In this document: positions 48,764-63,000 of the stretch, one piece after another | Layout of the letters: the number at the start of each line of letters is the position of its first letter | How positions within the stretch are numbered: position 1 is the first letter of the stretch | DNA from: Arctopsyche grandis | Lineage: Eukaryota > Arthropoda > Insecta > Trichoptera > Hydropsychidae | Assembly (NCBI RefSeq): GCF_051622035.1 | Contig: NC_135356.1 | Location: 9,274,579-9,338,578 of the forward strand | Direction of reading: 5' to 3' | DNA length: 64,000 nucleotides | Position numbers and translations under genes: made by a program | The notes under the pieces: model-generated | What the model was told of the DNA's origin: nothing | Database searches by the model: none | What the model saw: only the letters and a program-made list of their open reading frames with translations

Positions 48764-48921
48764 ATCGCCATATAAAAATACGTAATTATAAAAATTATAT
48801 TTAGCGAGGTTTTGAACCATTTTTTTTCTTTTCATATAAAACAATTAAATATTTAATTGAAATTATTGAAATTAATTTATATTTTAGCGATATTTGAAAA
48901 ATAAAATTAATTCCAAATCAC

Positions 48922-48975
48922 GGAATCGAGCTAAGGTCCTCCTCGCCCAGAACAAGTACGCTAGCCATTAGACTA
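48922..48975 (-). other. tRNA-like module with A and B boxes
   Basis: Minus strand: TAGTCTAATGG (A box, 48965-48975) and GCTCGATTCC (B box, 48922-48931). Same module as 31436-31502, here with a better B box. Confidence 0.6.
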
Positions 48976-51659
48976 CGGCCTCGATAGAGACAACGCTCTA
49001 AAATTTACTTAATATTCGATTATCCTTTAGAAGTATGGGGATCCAATCATTCGCGTATCTTCGTTTTTCGTCAACAATCGACTTTCGTTCGATTCGATTT
49101 CCGATTTCTTATGATCAACCAGTATGGGGAACAAATTTTTACACGAAGAAAAACATCTTCAATCTCATTCAAATGGTAAGTTGGGAAATAGCAATGAAAT
49201 AATTCACGTAGTGTAGCATAACGATGTAATGATATGTTTGTATTCAGTTTTCAGAATTTTTGAAAACTAAAACATAATTTTTTGCGCCTTCAAGAGAAAG
49301 AACCTTTGGAAAAGCAAGTCGAACTCTTATTTCGTCGTGGCCAGTACTTTGACACATTTATCGGAAATTAAAATCATAAATGTCCAAAGTAACTGGCTAC
49401 GATGTGATGAGACATTTATTTCATCGCAGTCTTCAATTTACCCGAGGACTCAATACACGAAGAAAAACATCTTCGGTCTCATTCAAATGGTAAGTTGGGA
49501 AATAGCAATGAAATAATTCACGTAGTGTAGCATAACGATGTGATGATATGTTTGATTCCACGATGTCTTTAGTTTTCAAAATTTTTCAACATTAAAATAA
49601 AATTATCGGCGCCTTCAAGAGGAAGAACGTTTGGAAAAGAAAGTCGAACTCTTATTTCGTCGTGGCCAGCACTTTGACACATTTATCGGAAATTAAAATC
49701 ATAATTGTGCAAAGTGACTGGCTTCGATGTGATGAGACATTTATTTCAACGCAGTCTTCAATTTACCCGAGGACTCAATACACGAAGAAAAACATCTTCG
49801 GTCTCATTCAAATGGTTAGTTGGGAAATAGCAATGAAATAATTCACGTAGTGTAGCATAACGATGTGATGATATGTTTGATTCCACGATGTCTTTAGTTT
49901 TCAAAATTTTTCAACATTAAAATAAAATTATCGGCGCCTTCAAGAGGAAGAACGTTTGGAAAAGAAAGTCGAACTCTTATTTCGTCGTGGCCAGCACTTT
50001 GACACATTTATCGGAAATTAAAATCATAATTGTGCAAAGTGACTGGCTTCGATGTGATGAGACATTTATTTCAACGCAGTCTTCAATTTACCCGAGGACT
50101 CAATACACGAAGAAAAACATCTTCGGTCTCATTCAAATGGTAAGTTGGGAAATAGCAATGAAATAATTCACGTAGTGTAGCATAACGATGTAATGATATG
50201 TTTGTTTTCAGTTTTCAGAATTTTTGAAAACTAAATGATAATTTTTTGCGCCTTCAAGAGGAAGAACCTTTGGAAAAGAAAGTCGAACTCTTATTTCGTC
50301 GTGGCCAGTACTTTGACACACTTATCGGAAATTAAAATCATAAATGTCCAAAGTAACTGGCTAAGATGTGATGAGACATATAATTCATCGCAGTCTTCAA
50401 TTTACCCGAGGACTCAATACACGAAGAAAAACATCTTTTGTCTCATTCAAATGGTAAGTTGGGAAATAGCATTGAAATAATTCACGTAGTGTAGCATAAC
50501 GATGTGATGATATGTTTGTTTCCACGATGCTTTTAGTTTTCAAAATTTTTCAACATTAAAATAAAATTATCGGCGCCTTCAAGAGGACGAACGTTTGGAA
50601 AAGAAAGTCGAACTCTTATTTCGTCGTGGCCAGCACTTTGACATATTTATCGGAAATTAAAATCATAACTGTGAAATGTGACTGGTTACGATGTGATGAG
50701 ACATTTATTTTATCGCAGTCTTCAATTTACCCGAAGAGTCAATACACGAAGAAAAACATCTTCGGTCTCATTCTAAAGGTAAGTTGGGAAATAGCAATGA
50801 AATAGTTCACGTAGTGTAGCATAACGATGTGATGATATGTTTGTTTCCACGATGTCTTTAGTTTTCAAAATTTTTCAACATTAAAATAATATTATCGGCG
50901 CCTTCAAGAGGAAGAACGTTTGGAAAAGAAAGTCGAACTCTTATTTCGTCGTGACCAGCACTTTGACACATTTATCGGAAATTAAAATCATAACTGTGAA
51001 ATGTGACTGGCTACGATGTGATGAAAAAATTTATTTCATCGCAGTCATCAATTTACCCGAGGAGTCAATACACGAAGAAAAACATCTTTGGTCTCATTCA
51101 AATGGTAAGTTGGGAAATAGCAATGAAATAATTCACGTAGTGTAGCATAACGATGTAATGATATGTTTGTTTTCAGTTTTCAGAATTTTTGAAAACTAAA
51201 AGATAATTTTTTGAGCCTTCAAGAGGAAGAACCTTTGGAAAAGAAAGTCGAACTCTTATATCGTCGTGGCCAGCACTTTGACACATTTATCGGAAATTAA
51301 AATCATAACTGTGAAATGTGACTGGCTACGATGTGATGAGACATTTATTACATCGCAGTCTTCAATTTACCCGAGGACTCAATACACGAAAAAAAACATT
51401 TTCGGTCTCATTCAAATGGTAAGTTGGGAAATAGCAATGAAATAATTCACGTAGGGTAGCATCACGATGAAATGATATGTTTGTTTCCACGATGTCTTTA
51501 GTTTTCAAAATTTTTCAACATTAAAATAAAATTATCGGCGCCTTCAAGAGGAAGAACGTTTGGAAAAGAAAGTCGAACTCTTATTTCGTCGTGGCCAGCA
51601 CTTTGACACATTTATCGGAAATTTAAATCATAATTGAGCAAAGTGACTGGCTAAGATGT

Positions 51660-54600
51660 GATGAGACATTTATTTCAACGCAGTCTTCAATTTACCCGAG
51701 GACTCAATACACGAAGAAAAACATCTTCGGTCTCATTCAAATGGTAAGTTGGGAAATAGCATTGAAATAATTCACGTAGTGTAGCATAACGATGTGATGA
51801 TATGTTTGTTTCCACGATGTCTTTAGTTTTCAAAATTTTTCAACATTAAAATAAAATTATCGGCGCCTTCAAGAGGAAGAACGTTTGGAAAAGAAAGTCG
51901 AAATCTTATTTCGTCGTGGCCAGCACTTTGACACATTTATCGGAAATTAAAATCATAACTGTGCAAAGACACTGGCTACGATGTGATGAGACATTAATTT
52001 CATCGCAGTCTTCAATTTACCCGAGGACTCAATACACGAAGAAAAACATCTTCGGTCTCATTGAAATGGTAAGTTGGGAAATAGCAATGAAATAATTCAC
52101 GTAGTGTAGCATAACGATGTGATGATATGTTTGTTTTCAGTTTTCAGAATTTTTGAAAACTAAAAGATAATTTTTTGCGCCTTTAAGAGGAAGAACCTTT
52201 GGAAAAGAAAGTCGAACTCTTATTTCGTCGTGGCCAGTACTTTGACACATTTATCGGAAATTAAAATCATAAATGTCCAAAGTAACTGGCAACGATGTGA
52301 TGAGACATTAATTTCATCGCAGTCTTCAATTTACCCGAGGACTCAATACACGAAGAAAAACATCTTTTGTCTCATTCAAATGGTAAGTTGGGAAATAGCA
52401 TTGAAATAATTCACGTAGTGTAGCATAACGATGTGATGATATGTTTGTTTCCACGATGTTTTTAGTTTTCAAAATTTTTCAACATTAAAATAAAATTATC
52501 GGCGCCTTCAAGAGGACGAACGTTTGGAAAAGAAAGTCGAACTCTTATTTCGTCGTGGCCAGCACTTTGACACATTTATCGGATATTAAAATCATAACTG
52601 TGAAATGTGACTGGCTTCGATGTGATGAGACATTAATTTCATCGCAGTCTTCAATTTACCCGAGGACTCAATACACGAAGAAAAACATCTTTTGTCTCAT
52701 TCAAATGGTAAGTTGGGAAATAGCATTGAAATAATTCACGTAGTGTAGCATAACGATGTGATGATATGTTTGTTTCCACGATGTTTTTAGTTTTCAAAAT
52801 TTTTCAACATTAAAATAAAATTATCGGCGCCTTCAAGAGGACGAACGTTTGGAAAAGAAAGTCGAACTCTTATTTCGTCGTGGCCAGCACTGTGACACAT
52901 TTATCGGAAATTAAAATCATAATTGTGCAAAGTGACTGGCTTCGATGTGATGAGACATTAATTTCATCGCAGTCTTCAATTTACCCGAGGACTCAATACA
53001 CGAAGAAAAACATCTTCGGTCTCATTCAAATGGTAAGTTGGGAAATAGCAATGAAATAATTCACGTAGTGTAGCCTAACGATGTAATGATATGTTTGTTT
53101 TCAGTTTTCAGAATTTTTGAAAACTAAAAGATAATTTTTTGCGCCTTTAAGAGGAAGAACCTTTGGAAAAGAAAGTCGAACTCTTATTTCGTCGTGGCCA
53201 GTACTTTGACACATTTATCAGAAATTAAAATCATAAATGTCCAAAGTAACTGGCTACGATGTGATGAGACATTAATTTCATCGCAGTCTTCAATTTACCC
53301 GAGGACTCAATACACGAAGAAAAACATCTTTTGTCTCATTCAAATGGTAAGTTGGGAAATAGCATTGAAATAATTCACGTAGTGTAGCATAACGATGTGA
53401 TGATATGTTTGTTTCCACGATGTTTTTAGTTTTCAAAATTTTTCAACATTAAAATAAAATTATCGGCGCCTTCAAGAGGACGAACGTTTGGAAAAGAAAG
53501 TCGAACTCTTATTTCGTCGTGGCCAGCACTTTGACACATTTATCGGAAATTAAAATCATAACTGTGAAATGTGACTGGTTACGATGTGATGAGACATTAA
53601 TTTCATCGCAGTCTTCAATTTACCCGAGGACTCAATACACGAAGAAAAACATCTTCGGTCTCATTCAAATGGTAAGTTGGGAAATAGCAATGAAATAATT
53701 CACGTAGTGTAGCATAACGATGTAATGATATGTTTGTTTTCAGTTTTCAGAATTTTTGAAAACTGAAAGATAATTTTTTGCGCCTTTAAGAGGAAGAACC
53801 TTTGGAAAAGAAAGTCGAACTCTTATTTCGTCGTGGCCAGTACTTTGACACATTTATCGGAAATTAAAATCATAAATGTCCAAAGTAACTGGCTACGATG
53901 TGATGAGACATTAATTTCATCGCAGTCTTCAATTTACCCGAGGACTCAATACACGAAGAAAAACATCTTCGGTCTCATTCAAATGGTTAGTTGGGAAAAA
54001 GCAATGAAATAATTCACGTAGTGTAGCATAACGATGTAATGATATGTTTGTATTCAGTTTTCAGAATTTTTGAAAACTAAAAGATAATTTTTTGCGCCTT
54101 CAAGAGAAAGAACCTTTGGAAAAGCAAGTCGAACTCTTATTTCGTCGTGGCCAGTACTTTGACACATTTATCGTAAATTAAAATCATAAATGTCCAAAGT
54201 AACTGGCTACGATGTGATGAGACATTTATTTCATCGCAGTCTTCAATTTACCCGAGGACTCAATACACGAAGAAAAACATCTTCGGTCTCATTCAAATGG
54301 TAAGTTGGGAAATAGCAATGAAATAATTCACGTAGTGTAGCATAACGATGTAATGATATGTTTGTTTTCAGTTTTCAGAATTTTTGAAAACTAAATGATA
54401 ATTTTTTGCGCCTTCAAGAGGAAGAACCTTTGGAAAAGAAAGTCGAACTCTTATTTTGTCGTGGCCAGTACTTTGACACACTTATCGGAAATTAAAATCA
54501 TAAATGTCCAAAGTAACTGGCTAAGATGTGATGAGACATATATTTCATCGCAGTCTTCAATTTACCCGAGGACTCAATACACGAAGAAAAACATCTTTTG

Positions 54601-55310
54601 TCTCATTCAAATGGTAAGTTGGGAAATCGCATTGAAATAATTCACGTAGTGTAGCATAACGATGTGATGATATGTTTGTTTCCACGATGTCTTTGGTTTT
54701 CAAAATTTTTCAACATTAAAATAATACTATCGGCGCCTTCAAGAGGAAGAACGTTTGGAAAAGAAAGTCGAACTCTTATTTCGTCGTGACCAGCACTTTG
54801 ACACATTTATCGGAAATTAAAATCATAACTGTGAAATGTGACTGGCTACGATGTGATGAGACATTTATTACATCGCAGTCTTCAATTTACCCGAGGACTC
54901 AATAAACGAAGAAAAACATTTTCGGTCTCATTCAAAAGGTAAGTTGGGAAATAGCAATGAAATAGTTCACGTAGTGTAGCATAACGATGTGATGATATGT
55001 TTGTTTCCACGATGTCTTTAGTTTTCAAAATTTTTCAACATTAAAATAAAATTATCGGCGCCTTCAAGAGGAAGAACGTTTGGAAAAGAAAGTCGAACTC
55101 TTATTTCGTCGCGGCCAGCACTTTGACACATTTATCGGAAATTAAAATCATAACTGTGCAAAGTAACTGGCTACGATGTGATGAGACATTAATTTCATCG
55201 CAGTCTTCAATTTACCCGAGGACTCAATACACGAAGAAAAACATCTTCGGTCTCATTCAAATGGTAAGTTGGGAAATAGCAATGAAAAAAATTCACGTAG
55301 TGTAGCATAA
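51660..55310 (+). repeat. Segmental duplication in the satellite, copy 1 (about 3.6 kb)
   Basis: The monomer order and private variants (GTCGAAATC and CAAAGACACTGG near 51898-51972, the AAGCAATG monomer near 54000, the GGTTTTC variant near 54692) recur at an offset of about 4,485 bp. The partner is about 56145-59795. Confidence 0.92.
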
Positions 55311-56144
55311 CGATGTAATGATATGTTTGTTTTTAGTTTTCAGAATTTTTGAAAACTAAAAGATAATTTTTTGCGCTTTCAAGAGGAAGAACCTTTGGAA
55401 AAGAAAGTCGAACACTTATTTCGTTGTGGCCAGTACTTTGACACATTAATCGGAAATTAAAATCATAAATGTCCAAAGTAACTGGCTACGATGTGATGAG
55501 ACATTTATTTCAACGCAGTCTTCAATTTACCCGAGGACTCAATACACGAAGAAAAACATCTTCGGTCTCATTCAAATGGTAAGTTGGGAAATAGCAATGA
55601 AATAATTCACGTAGTGTAGCATAACGATGTGATGATATGTTTGTTTCCACAATGTCTTTAGTTTTCAAAATTTTTCAACATTAAAATAAAATTATCGGCG
55701 CCTTCAAGAAGAAGAACGTTTGGAAAAGAAAGTCGAACTCTTATTTCGTCATGGCCAGCACTTTGACACATTTATCGGAAATTAAAATCATAATTGTGCA
55801 AAGTGACTGGCTTCGATGTGATGAGACATTTATTTCAACGCAGTCTTCAATTTACCCGAGGACTCAATACACGAAGAAAAACATCTTCGGTCTCATTCAA
55901 ATGGTAAGTTGGGAAATAGCAATGAAATAATTCACGTAGTGTAGCATAACGATGTGATGATATGTTTGATTCCACGATGTCTTTAGTTTTCAAAATTTTT
56001 CAACATTAAAATAAAATTATCGGCGCCTTCAAGAAGAAGAACGTTTGGAAAAGAAAGTCGAACTCTTATTTCGTCATGGCCAGCACTTTGACAAATTTTT
56101 CGGAAATTAAAATCATAATTTTGCAAAGTGACTGGCTTCGATGT

Positions 56145-59100
56145 GATGAGACATTTATTTCAACGCAGTCTTCAATTTACCCGAGGACTCAATACACGAA
56201 GAAAAACATCTTCGGTCTCATTCAAATGGTAAGTTGGGAAATAGCATTGAAATAATTCACGTAGTGTAGCATAACGATGTGATGATATGTTTGTTTCCAC
56301 GATGTCTTTAGTTTTCAAAATTTTTCAACATTAAAATAAAATTATCGGCGCCTTCAAGAGGAAGAACGTTTGGAAAAGAAAGTCGAAATCTTATTTCGTC
56401 GTGGCCAGCACTTTGACACATTTATCGGAAATTAAAATCATAACTGTGCAAAGACACTGGCTACGATGTGATGAGACATTAATTTCATCGCAGTCTTCAA
56501 TTTACCCGAGGACTCAATACACGAAGAAAAACATCTTCGGTCTCATTCAAATGGTAAGTTGGGAAATAGCAATGAAATAATTCACGTAGTGTAGCATAAC
56601 GATGTGATGATATGTTTGTTTTCAGTTTTCAGATTTTTGAAAACTAAAAGATAATTTTTTGCGCCTTTAAGAGGAAGAACCTTTGGAAAAGAAAGTCGAA
56701 CTCTTATTTCGTCGTGGCCAGTACTTTGACACATTTATCGGAAATTAAAATCATAAATGTCCAAAGTAACTGGCTACGATGTGATGAGACATTAATTTCA
56801 TCGCAGTCTTCAATTTACCCGAGGACTCAATACACGAAGAAAAACATCTTTTGTCTCATTCAAATGGTAAGTTGGGAAATAGCATTGAAATAATTCACGT
56901 AGTGTAGCATAACGATGTGATGATATGTTTGTTTCCACGATGTTTTTAGTTTTCAAAATTTTTCAACATTAAAATAAAATTATCGGCGCCTTCAAGAGGA
57001 CGAACGTTTGGAAAAGAAAGTCGAACTCTTATTTCGTCGTGGCCAGCACTTTGACACATTTATCGGAAATTAAAATCATAACTGTGAAATGTGACTGGCT
57101 TCGATGTGATGAGACATTAATTTCATCGCAGTCTTCAATTTACCCGAGGACTCAATACACGAAGAAAAACATCTTTTGTCTCATTCAAATGGTAAGTTGG
57201 GAAATAGCATTGAAATAATTCACGTAGTGTAGCATAACGATGTGATGATATGTTTGTTTCCACGATGTTTTTAGTTTTCAAAATTTTTCAACATTAAAAT
57301 AAAATTATCGGCGCCTTCAAGAGGACGAACGTTTGGAAAAGAAAGTCGAACTCTTATTTCGTCGTGGCCAGCACTGTGACACATTTATCGGAAATTAAAA
57401 TCATAATTGTGCAAAGTGACTGGCTTCGATGTGATGAGACATTAATTTCATCGCAGTCTTCAATTTACCCGAGGACTCAATACACGAAGAAAAACATCTT
57501 CGGTCTCATTCAAATGGTAAGTTGGGAAATAGCAATGAAATAATTCACGTAGTGTAGCATAACGATGTAATGATATGTTTGTTTTCAGTTTTCAGAATTT
57601 TTGAAAACTAAAAGATAATTTTTTGCGCCTTTAAGAGGAAGAACCTTTGGAAAAGAAAGTCGAACTCTTATTTCGTCGTGGCCAGTACTTTGACACATTT
57701 ATCAGAAATTAAAATCATAAATGTCCAAAGTAACTGGCTACGATGTGATGAGACATTAATTTCATCGCAGTCTTCAATTTACCCGAGGACTCAATACACG
57801 AAGAAAAACATCTTTTGTCTCATTCAAATGGTAAGTTGGGAAATAGCATTGAAATAATTCACGTAGTGTAGCATAACGATGTGATGATATGTTTGTTTCC
57901 ACGATGTTTTTAGTTTTCAAAATTTTTCAACATTTAAATAAAATTATCGGCGCCTTCAAGAGGACGAACGTTTGGAAAAGAAAGTCGAACTCTTATTTCG
58001 TCGTGGCCAGCACTTTGACACATTTATCGGAAATTAAAATCATAACTGTGAAATGTGACTGGTTACGATGTGATGAGACATTAATTTCATCGCAGTCTTC
58101 AATTTACCCGAGGACTCAATACACGAAGAAAAACATCTTCGGTCTCATTCAAATGGTAAGTTGGGAAATAGCAATGAAATAATTCACGTAGTGTAGCATA
58201 ACGATGTAATGATATGTTTGTTTTCAGTTTTCAGAATTTTTGAAAACTGAAAGATAATTTTTTGCGCCTTTAAGAGGAAGAACCTTTGGAAAAGAAAGTC
58301 GAACTCTTATTTCGTCGTGGCCAGTACTTTGACACATTTATCGGAAATTAAAATCATAAATGTCCAAAGTAACTGGCTACGATGTGATGAGACATTAATT
58401 TCATCGCAGTCTTCAATTTACCCGAGGACTCAATACACGAAGAAAAACATCTTCGGTCTCATTCAAATGGTTAGTTGGGAAAAAGCAATGAAATAATTCA
58501 CGTAGTGTAGCATAACGATGTAATGATATGTTTGTATTCAGTTTTCAGAATTTTTGAAAACTAAAAGATAATTTTTTGCGCCTTCAAGAGAAAGAACCTT
58601 TGGAAAAGCAAGTCGAACTCTTATTTCGTCGTGGCCAGTACTTTGACACATTTATCGTAAATTAAAATCATAAATGTCCAAAGTAACTGGCTACGATGTG
58701 ATGAGACATTTATTTCATCGCAGTCTTCAATTTACCCGAGGACTCAATACACGAAGAAAAACATCTTCGGTCTCATTCAAATGGTAAGTTGGGAAATAGC
58801 AATGAAATAATTCACGTAGTGTAGCATAACGATGTAATGATATGTTTGTTTTCAGTTTTCAGAATTTTTGAAAACTAAATGATAATTTTTTGCGCCTTCA
58901 AGAGGAAGAACCTTTGGAAAAGAAAGTCGAACTCTTATTTTGTCGTGGCCAGTACTTTGACACACTTATCGGAAATTAAAATCATAAATGTCCAAAGTAA
59001 CTGGCTAAGATGTGATGAGACATATATTTCATCGCAGTCTTCAATTTACCCGAGGACTCAATACACGAAGAAAAACATCTTTTGTCTCATTCAAATGGTA

Positions 59101-59795
59101 AGTTGGGAAATCGCATTGAAATAATTCACGTAGTGTAGCATAACGATGTGATGATATGTTTGTTTCCACGATGTCTTTGGTTTTCAAAATTTTTCAACAT
59201 TAAAATAATACTATCGGCGCCTTCAAGAGGAAGAACGTTTGGAAAAGAAAGTCGAACTCTTATTTCGTCGTGACCAGCACTTTGACACATTTATCGGAAA
59301 TTAAAATCATAACTGTGAAATGTGACTGGCTACGATGTGATGAGACATTTATTACATCGCAGTCTTCAATTTACCCGAGGACTCAATAAACGAAGAAAAA
59401 CATTTTCGGTCTCATTCAAAAGGTAAGTTGGGAAATAGCAATGAAATAGTTCACGTAGTGTAGCATAACGATGTGATGATATGTTTGTTTCCACGATGTC
59501 TTTAGTTTTCAAAATTTTTCAACATTAAAATAAAATTATCGGCGCCTTCAAGAGGAAGAACGTTTGGAAAAGAAAGTCGAACTCTTATTTCGTCGCGGCC
59601 AGCACTTTGACACATTTATCGGAAATTAAAATCATAACTGTGCAAAGTAACTGGCTACGATGTGATGAGACATTAATTTCATCGCAGTCTTCAATTTACC
59701 CGAGGACTCAATACACGAAGAAAAACATCTTCGGTCTCATTCAAATGGTAAGTTGGGAAATAGCAATGAAAAAAATTCACGTAGTGTAGCATAAC
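56145..59795 (+). repeat. Segmental duplication in the satellite, copy 2
   Basis: Same succession of monomer lengths (325, 313, 325, 325, 314, 325, 314, 314, 314, 325, 325) as copy 1, differing by a single base deletion near 56634 and few substitutions. Its right edge coincides with a 36-bp tandem duplication (about 59770-59842). Confidence 0.92.
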
Positions 59796-60049
59796 GATGT
59801 AATGAAATAATTCACGTAGTGTAGCATAACGATGTAATGATATGTTTGTTTTCAGTTTTCAGAATTTTTGAAAACTAAAAGATAATTTTTTGCGCCTTCA
59901 AGAGGAAGAACCTTTGGAAAAGAAAGTCGAACTCTTATTTCGTCGTGGCCAGCACTTTAACACATTTATCGGAAATTAAAATCATAACTGTGCAAAGTAA
60001 CTGGCTTCGATGTGATGAGACATTTATTTCATCGCAGTCTTCAATTTAG

Positions 60050-63000
60050 CCGAGGACTCAATACACGAAGAAAAACATCATCGGTCTCATTCAATCGGTA
60101 AGTTAGGAAATAGCAATGAAATAATTCACGTAGTGTAGCATAACGATGTAATGATATGTTTGTTTTCAGTTTTCAGAATTTTTGAAAACTAAAACATAAT
60201 TTTTTGCGCCTTTAAGAGGAAGAACCTTTGGAAAAGAAAGTCGAACTCTTATTTCGTCGTGGCCAGCACTTTGACACATTTATCGGAAATTTAAATCATA
60301 ATTGAGCAAAGTGACTGGCTAAGATGTGATGAGACATTTATTTCAACACAGTCTTCAATTTACCCGAGGACTCAATACACGAAGAAAAACATCTTCGGTC
60401 TCATTCAAATGGTAAGTTGGGAAATAGCAATGAAATAATTCACGTAGTGTAGCATAACGATGTGATGATATGTTTGTTTCCACAATGTCTTTAGTTTTCA
60501 AAATTTTTCAACATTAAAATAAAATTATCGGCGCCTTCAAGAAGAAGAACGTTTGGAAAAGAAAGTCGAACACTTATTTCGTTGTGGCCAGTACTTTGAC
60601 ACATTAATCGGAAATTAAAATCATAAATGTCCAAAGTAACTGGCTACGATGTGATGAGACATTTATTTCAACGCAGTCTTCAATTTACCCGAGGACTCAA
60701 TACACGAAGAAAAACATCTTCGGTCTCATTCAAATGGTAAGTTGGGAAATAGCAATGAAATAATTCACGTAGTGTAGCATAACGATGTGATGATATGTTT
60801 GATTCCACGATGTCTTTAGTTTTCAAAATTTTTCAACATTAAAATAAAATTATCGGCGCCTTCAAGAGGAAGAACGTTTGGAAAAGAAAGTCGAACTCTT
60901 ATTTCGTCGTGGCCAGCACTTTGACACATTTATCGGAAATTAAAATCATAATTGTGCAAAGTGACTGGCTTCGATGTTATGAGACATTTATTTCTACGCA
61001 GTCTTCAATTTACCCGAGGACTCAATACACGAAGAAAAACATCTTCGGTCTCATTCAAATGGTAAGTTGGGAAATAGCAATGAAATAATTCACGTAGTGT
61101 AGCATAACGATGTGATGATATGTTTGTTTCCACAATGTCTTTAGTTTTCAAAATTTTTCAACATTAAAATAAAATTATCGGCGCCTTAAGAGGAAGAACG
61201 TTTGGAAAAGAAAGTCGAACTCTTATTTCGTCGTGGCCAGCACTTTGACACATTTATCGGAAATTAAAATCATAATTGTGCAAAGTGACTGGCTTCGATG
61301 TGATGAGACATTTATTTCAACGCAGTCTTCAATTTACCCGAGGACTCAATACACGAAGAAAAACATCTTCGGTCTCATTCAAATGGTAAGTTGGGAAATA
61401 GCAATGAAATACTTCACGTAGTGTAGCATAACGATGTGATGATATGTTTGTTTCCACAATGTCTTTAGTTTTCAAAATTTTTCAACATTAAAATAAAATT
61501 ATCGGCGCCTTCAAGAGGAAGAACGTTTGGAAAAGGAAGCAAACTCTTTTTTCATCGTGGCAAGCACTTTGACACATTTATCGCAAATTAAAATCATAAC
61601 TGTGCAAAGTAACTGGCTTCGATGTGATGAGACATTTATTTCATCGCAGTCTTCAATTTAGCCGAGGACTCAATACACGAAGAAAAACATCATCGGTCTC
61701 ATTCAATCGGTAAGTGAAGAAAGAGCAATGAAATAATTCACGTAGTGTAGCATAACGATGTAATGATATGTTTGTTTTCAGTTTTCAGAATTTTTGAAAA
61801 CTAAAAGATAATTTTTTGCGCCTTCAAGAGGAAGAACCTTTGGAAAAGAAAGTCGAACTCTTATTTCGTCGTGGCCAGCACTTTAACACATTTATCGGAA
61901 ATTAAAATCATAACTGTGCAAAGTAACTGGCTTCGATGTGATGAGACATTTATTTCATCGCAGTCTTCAATTTAGCCGAGGACTCAATACACGAAGAAAA
62001 ACATCATCGGTCTCATTCAATCGGTAAGTTAGGAAATAGCAATGAAATAATTCACGTAGTGTAGCATAACGATGTAATGATATGTTTGTTTTCAGTTTTC
62101 AGAATTTTTGAAAACTAAAACATAATTTTTTGCGCCTTTAAGAGGAAGAACCTTTGGAAAAGAAAGTCGAACTCTTATTTCGTCGTGGCCAGCACTTTGA
62201 CACATTTATCGGAAATTTAAATCATAATTGAGCAAAGTGACTGGCTAAGATGTGATGAGACATTTATTTCAACACAGTCTTCAATTTACCCGAGGACTCA
62301 ATACACGAAGAAAAACATCTTCGGTCTCATTCAAATGGTAAGTTGGGAAATAGCAATGAAATAATTCACGTAGTGTAGCATAACGATGTGATGATATGTT
62401 TGTTTCCACAATGTCTTTAGTTTTCAAAATTTTTCAACATTAAAATAAAATTATCGGCGCCTTCAAGAAGAAGAACGTTTGGAAAAGAAAGTCGAACTCT
62501 TATTTCGTCGTGGCCAGCACTTTGACACATTTATCGGAAATTAAAATCATAATTGTGCAAAGTGACTGGCTTCGATGTGATGAGACATTTATTTCAACGC
62601 AGTCTTCAATTTACCCGAGGACTCAATACACGAAGAAAAACATCTTCGGTCTCATTCAAATGGTAAGTTGGGAAATAGCAATGAAATAATTCACGTAGTG
62701 TAGCATAACGATGTGATGATATGTTTGATTCCACGATGTCTTTAGTTTTCAAAATTTTTCAACATTAAAATAAAATTATCGGCGCCTTCAAGAGGAAGAA
62801 CGTTTGGAAAAGAAAGTCGAACTCTTATTTCGTCGTGGCCAGCACTTTGACACATTTATCGGAAATTAAAATCATAATTGTGCAAAGTGACTGGCTTCGA
62901 TGTGATGAGACATTTATTTCAACGCAGTCTTCAATTTACCCGAGGACTCAATACACGAAGAAAAACATCTTCGGTCTCATTCAAATGGTAAGTTGGGAAA

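Larger units (their letters stand above)
48425..49130 (+). mobile_element. Helitron-type element, copy c, cut off by the satellite
   Basis: The 5' end is ATATATAAAGACGGTAATCTG, then a (TG)n-rich microsatellite. It has the same body as copy b (31155-31985) in opposite orientation, including the tRNA-like module (48920-48990) and the ATTCGCGTATCTTCG stretch. A 114-bp piece of the body is replaced by RTE sequence. The CTAG end is missing because the satellite array starts at about 49130. Confidence 0.7.
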
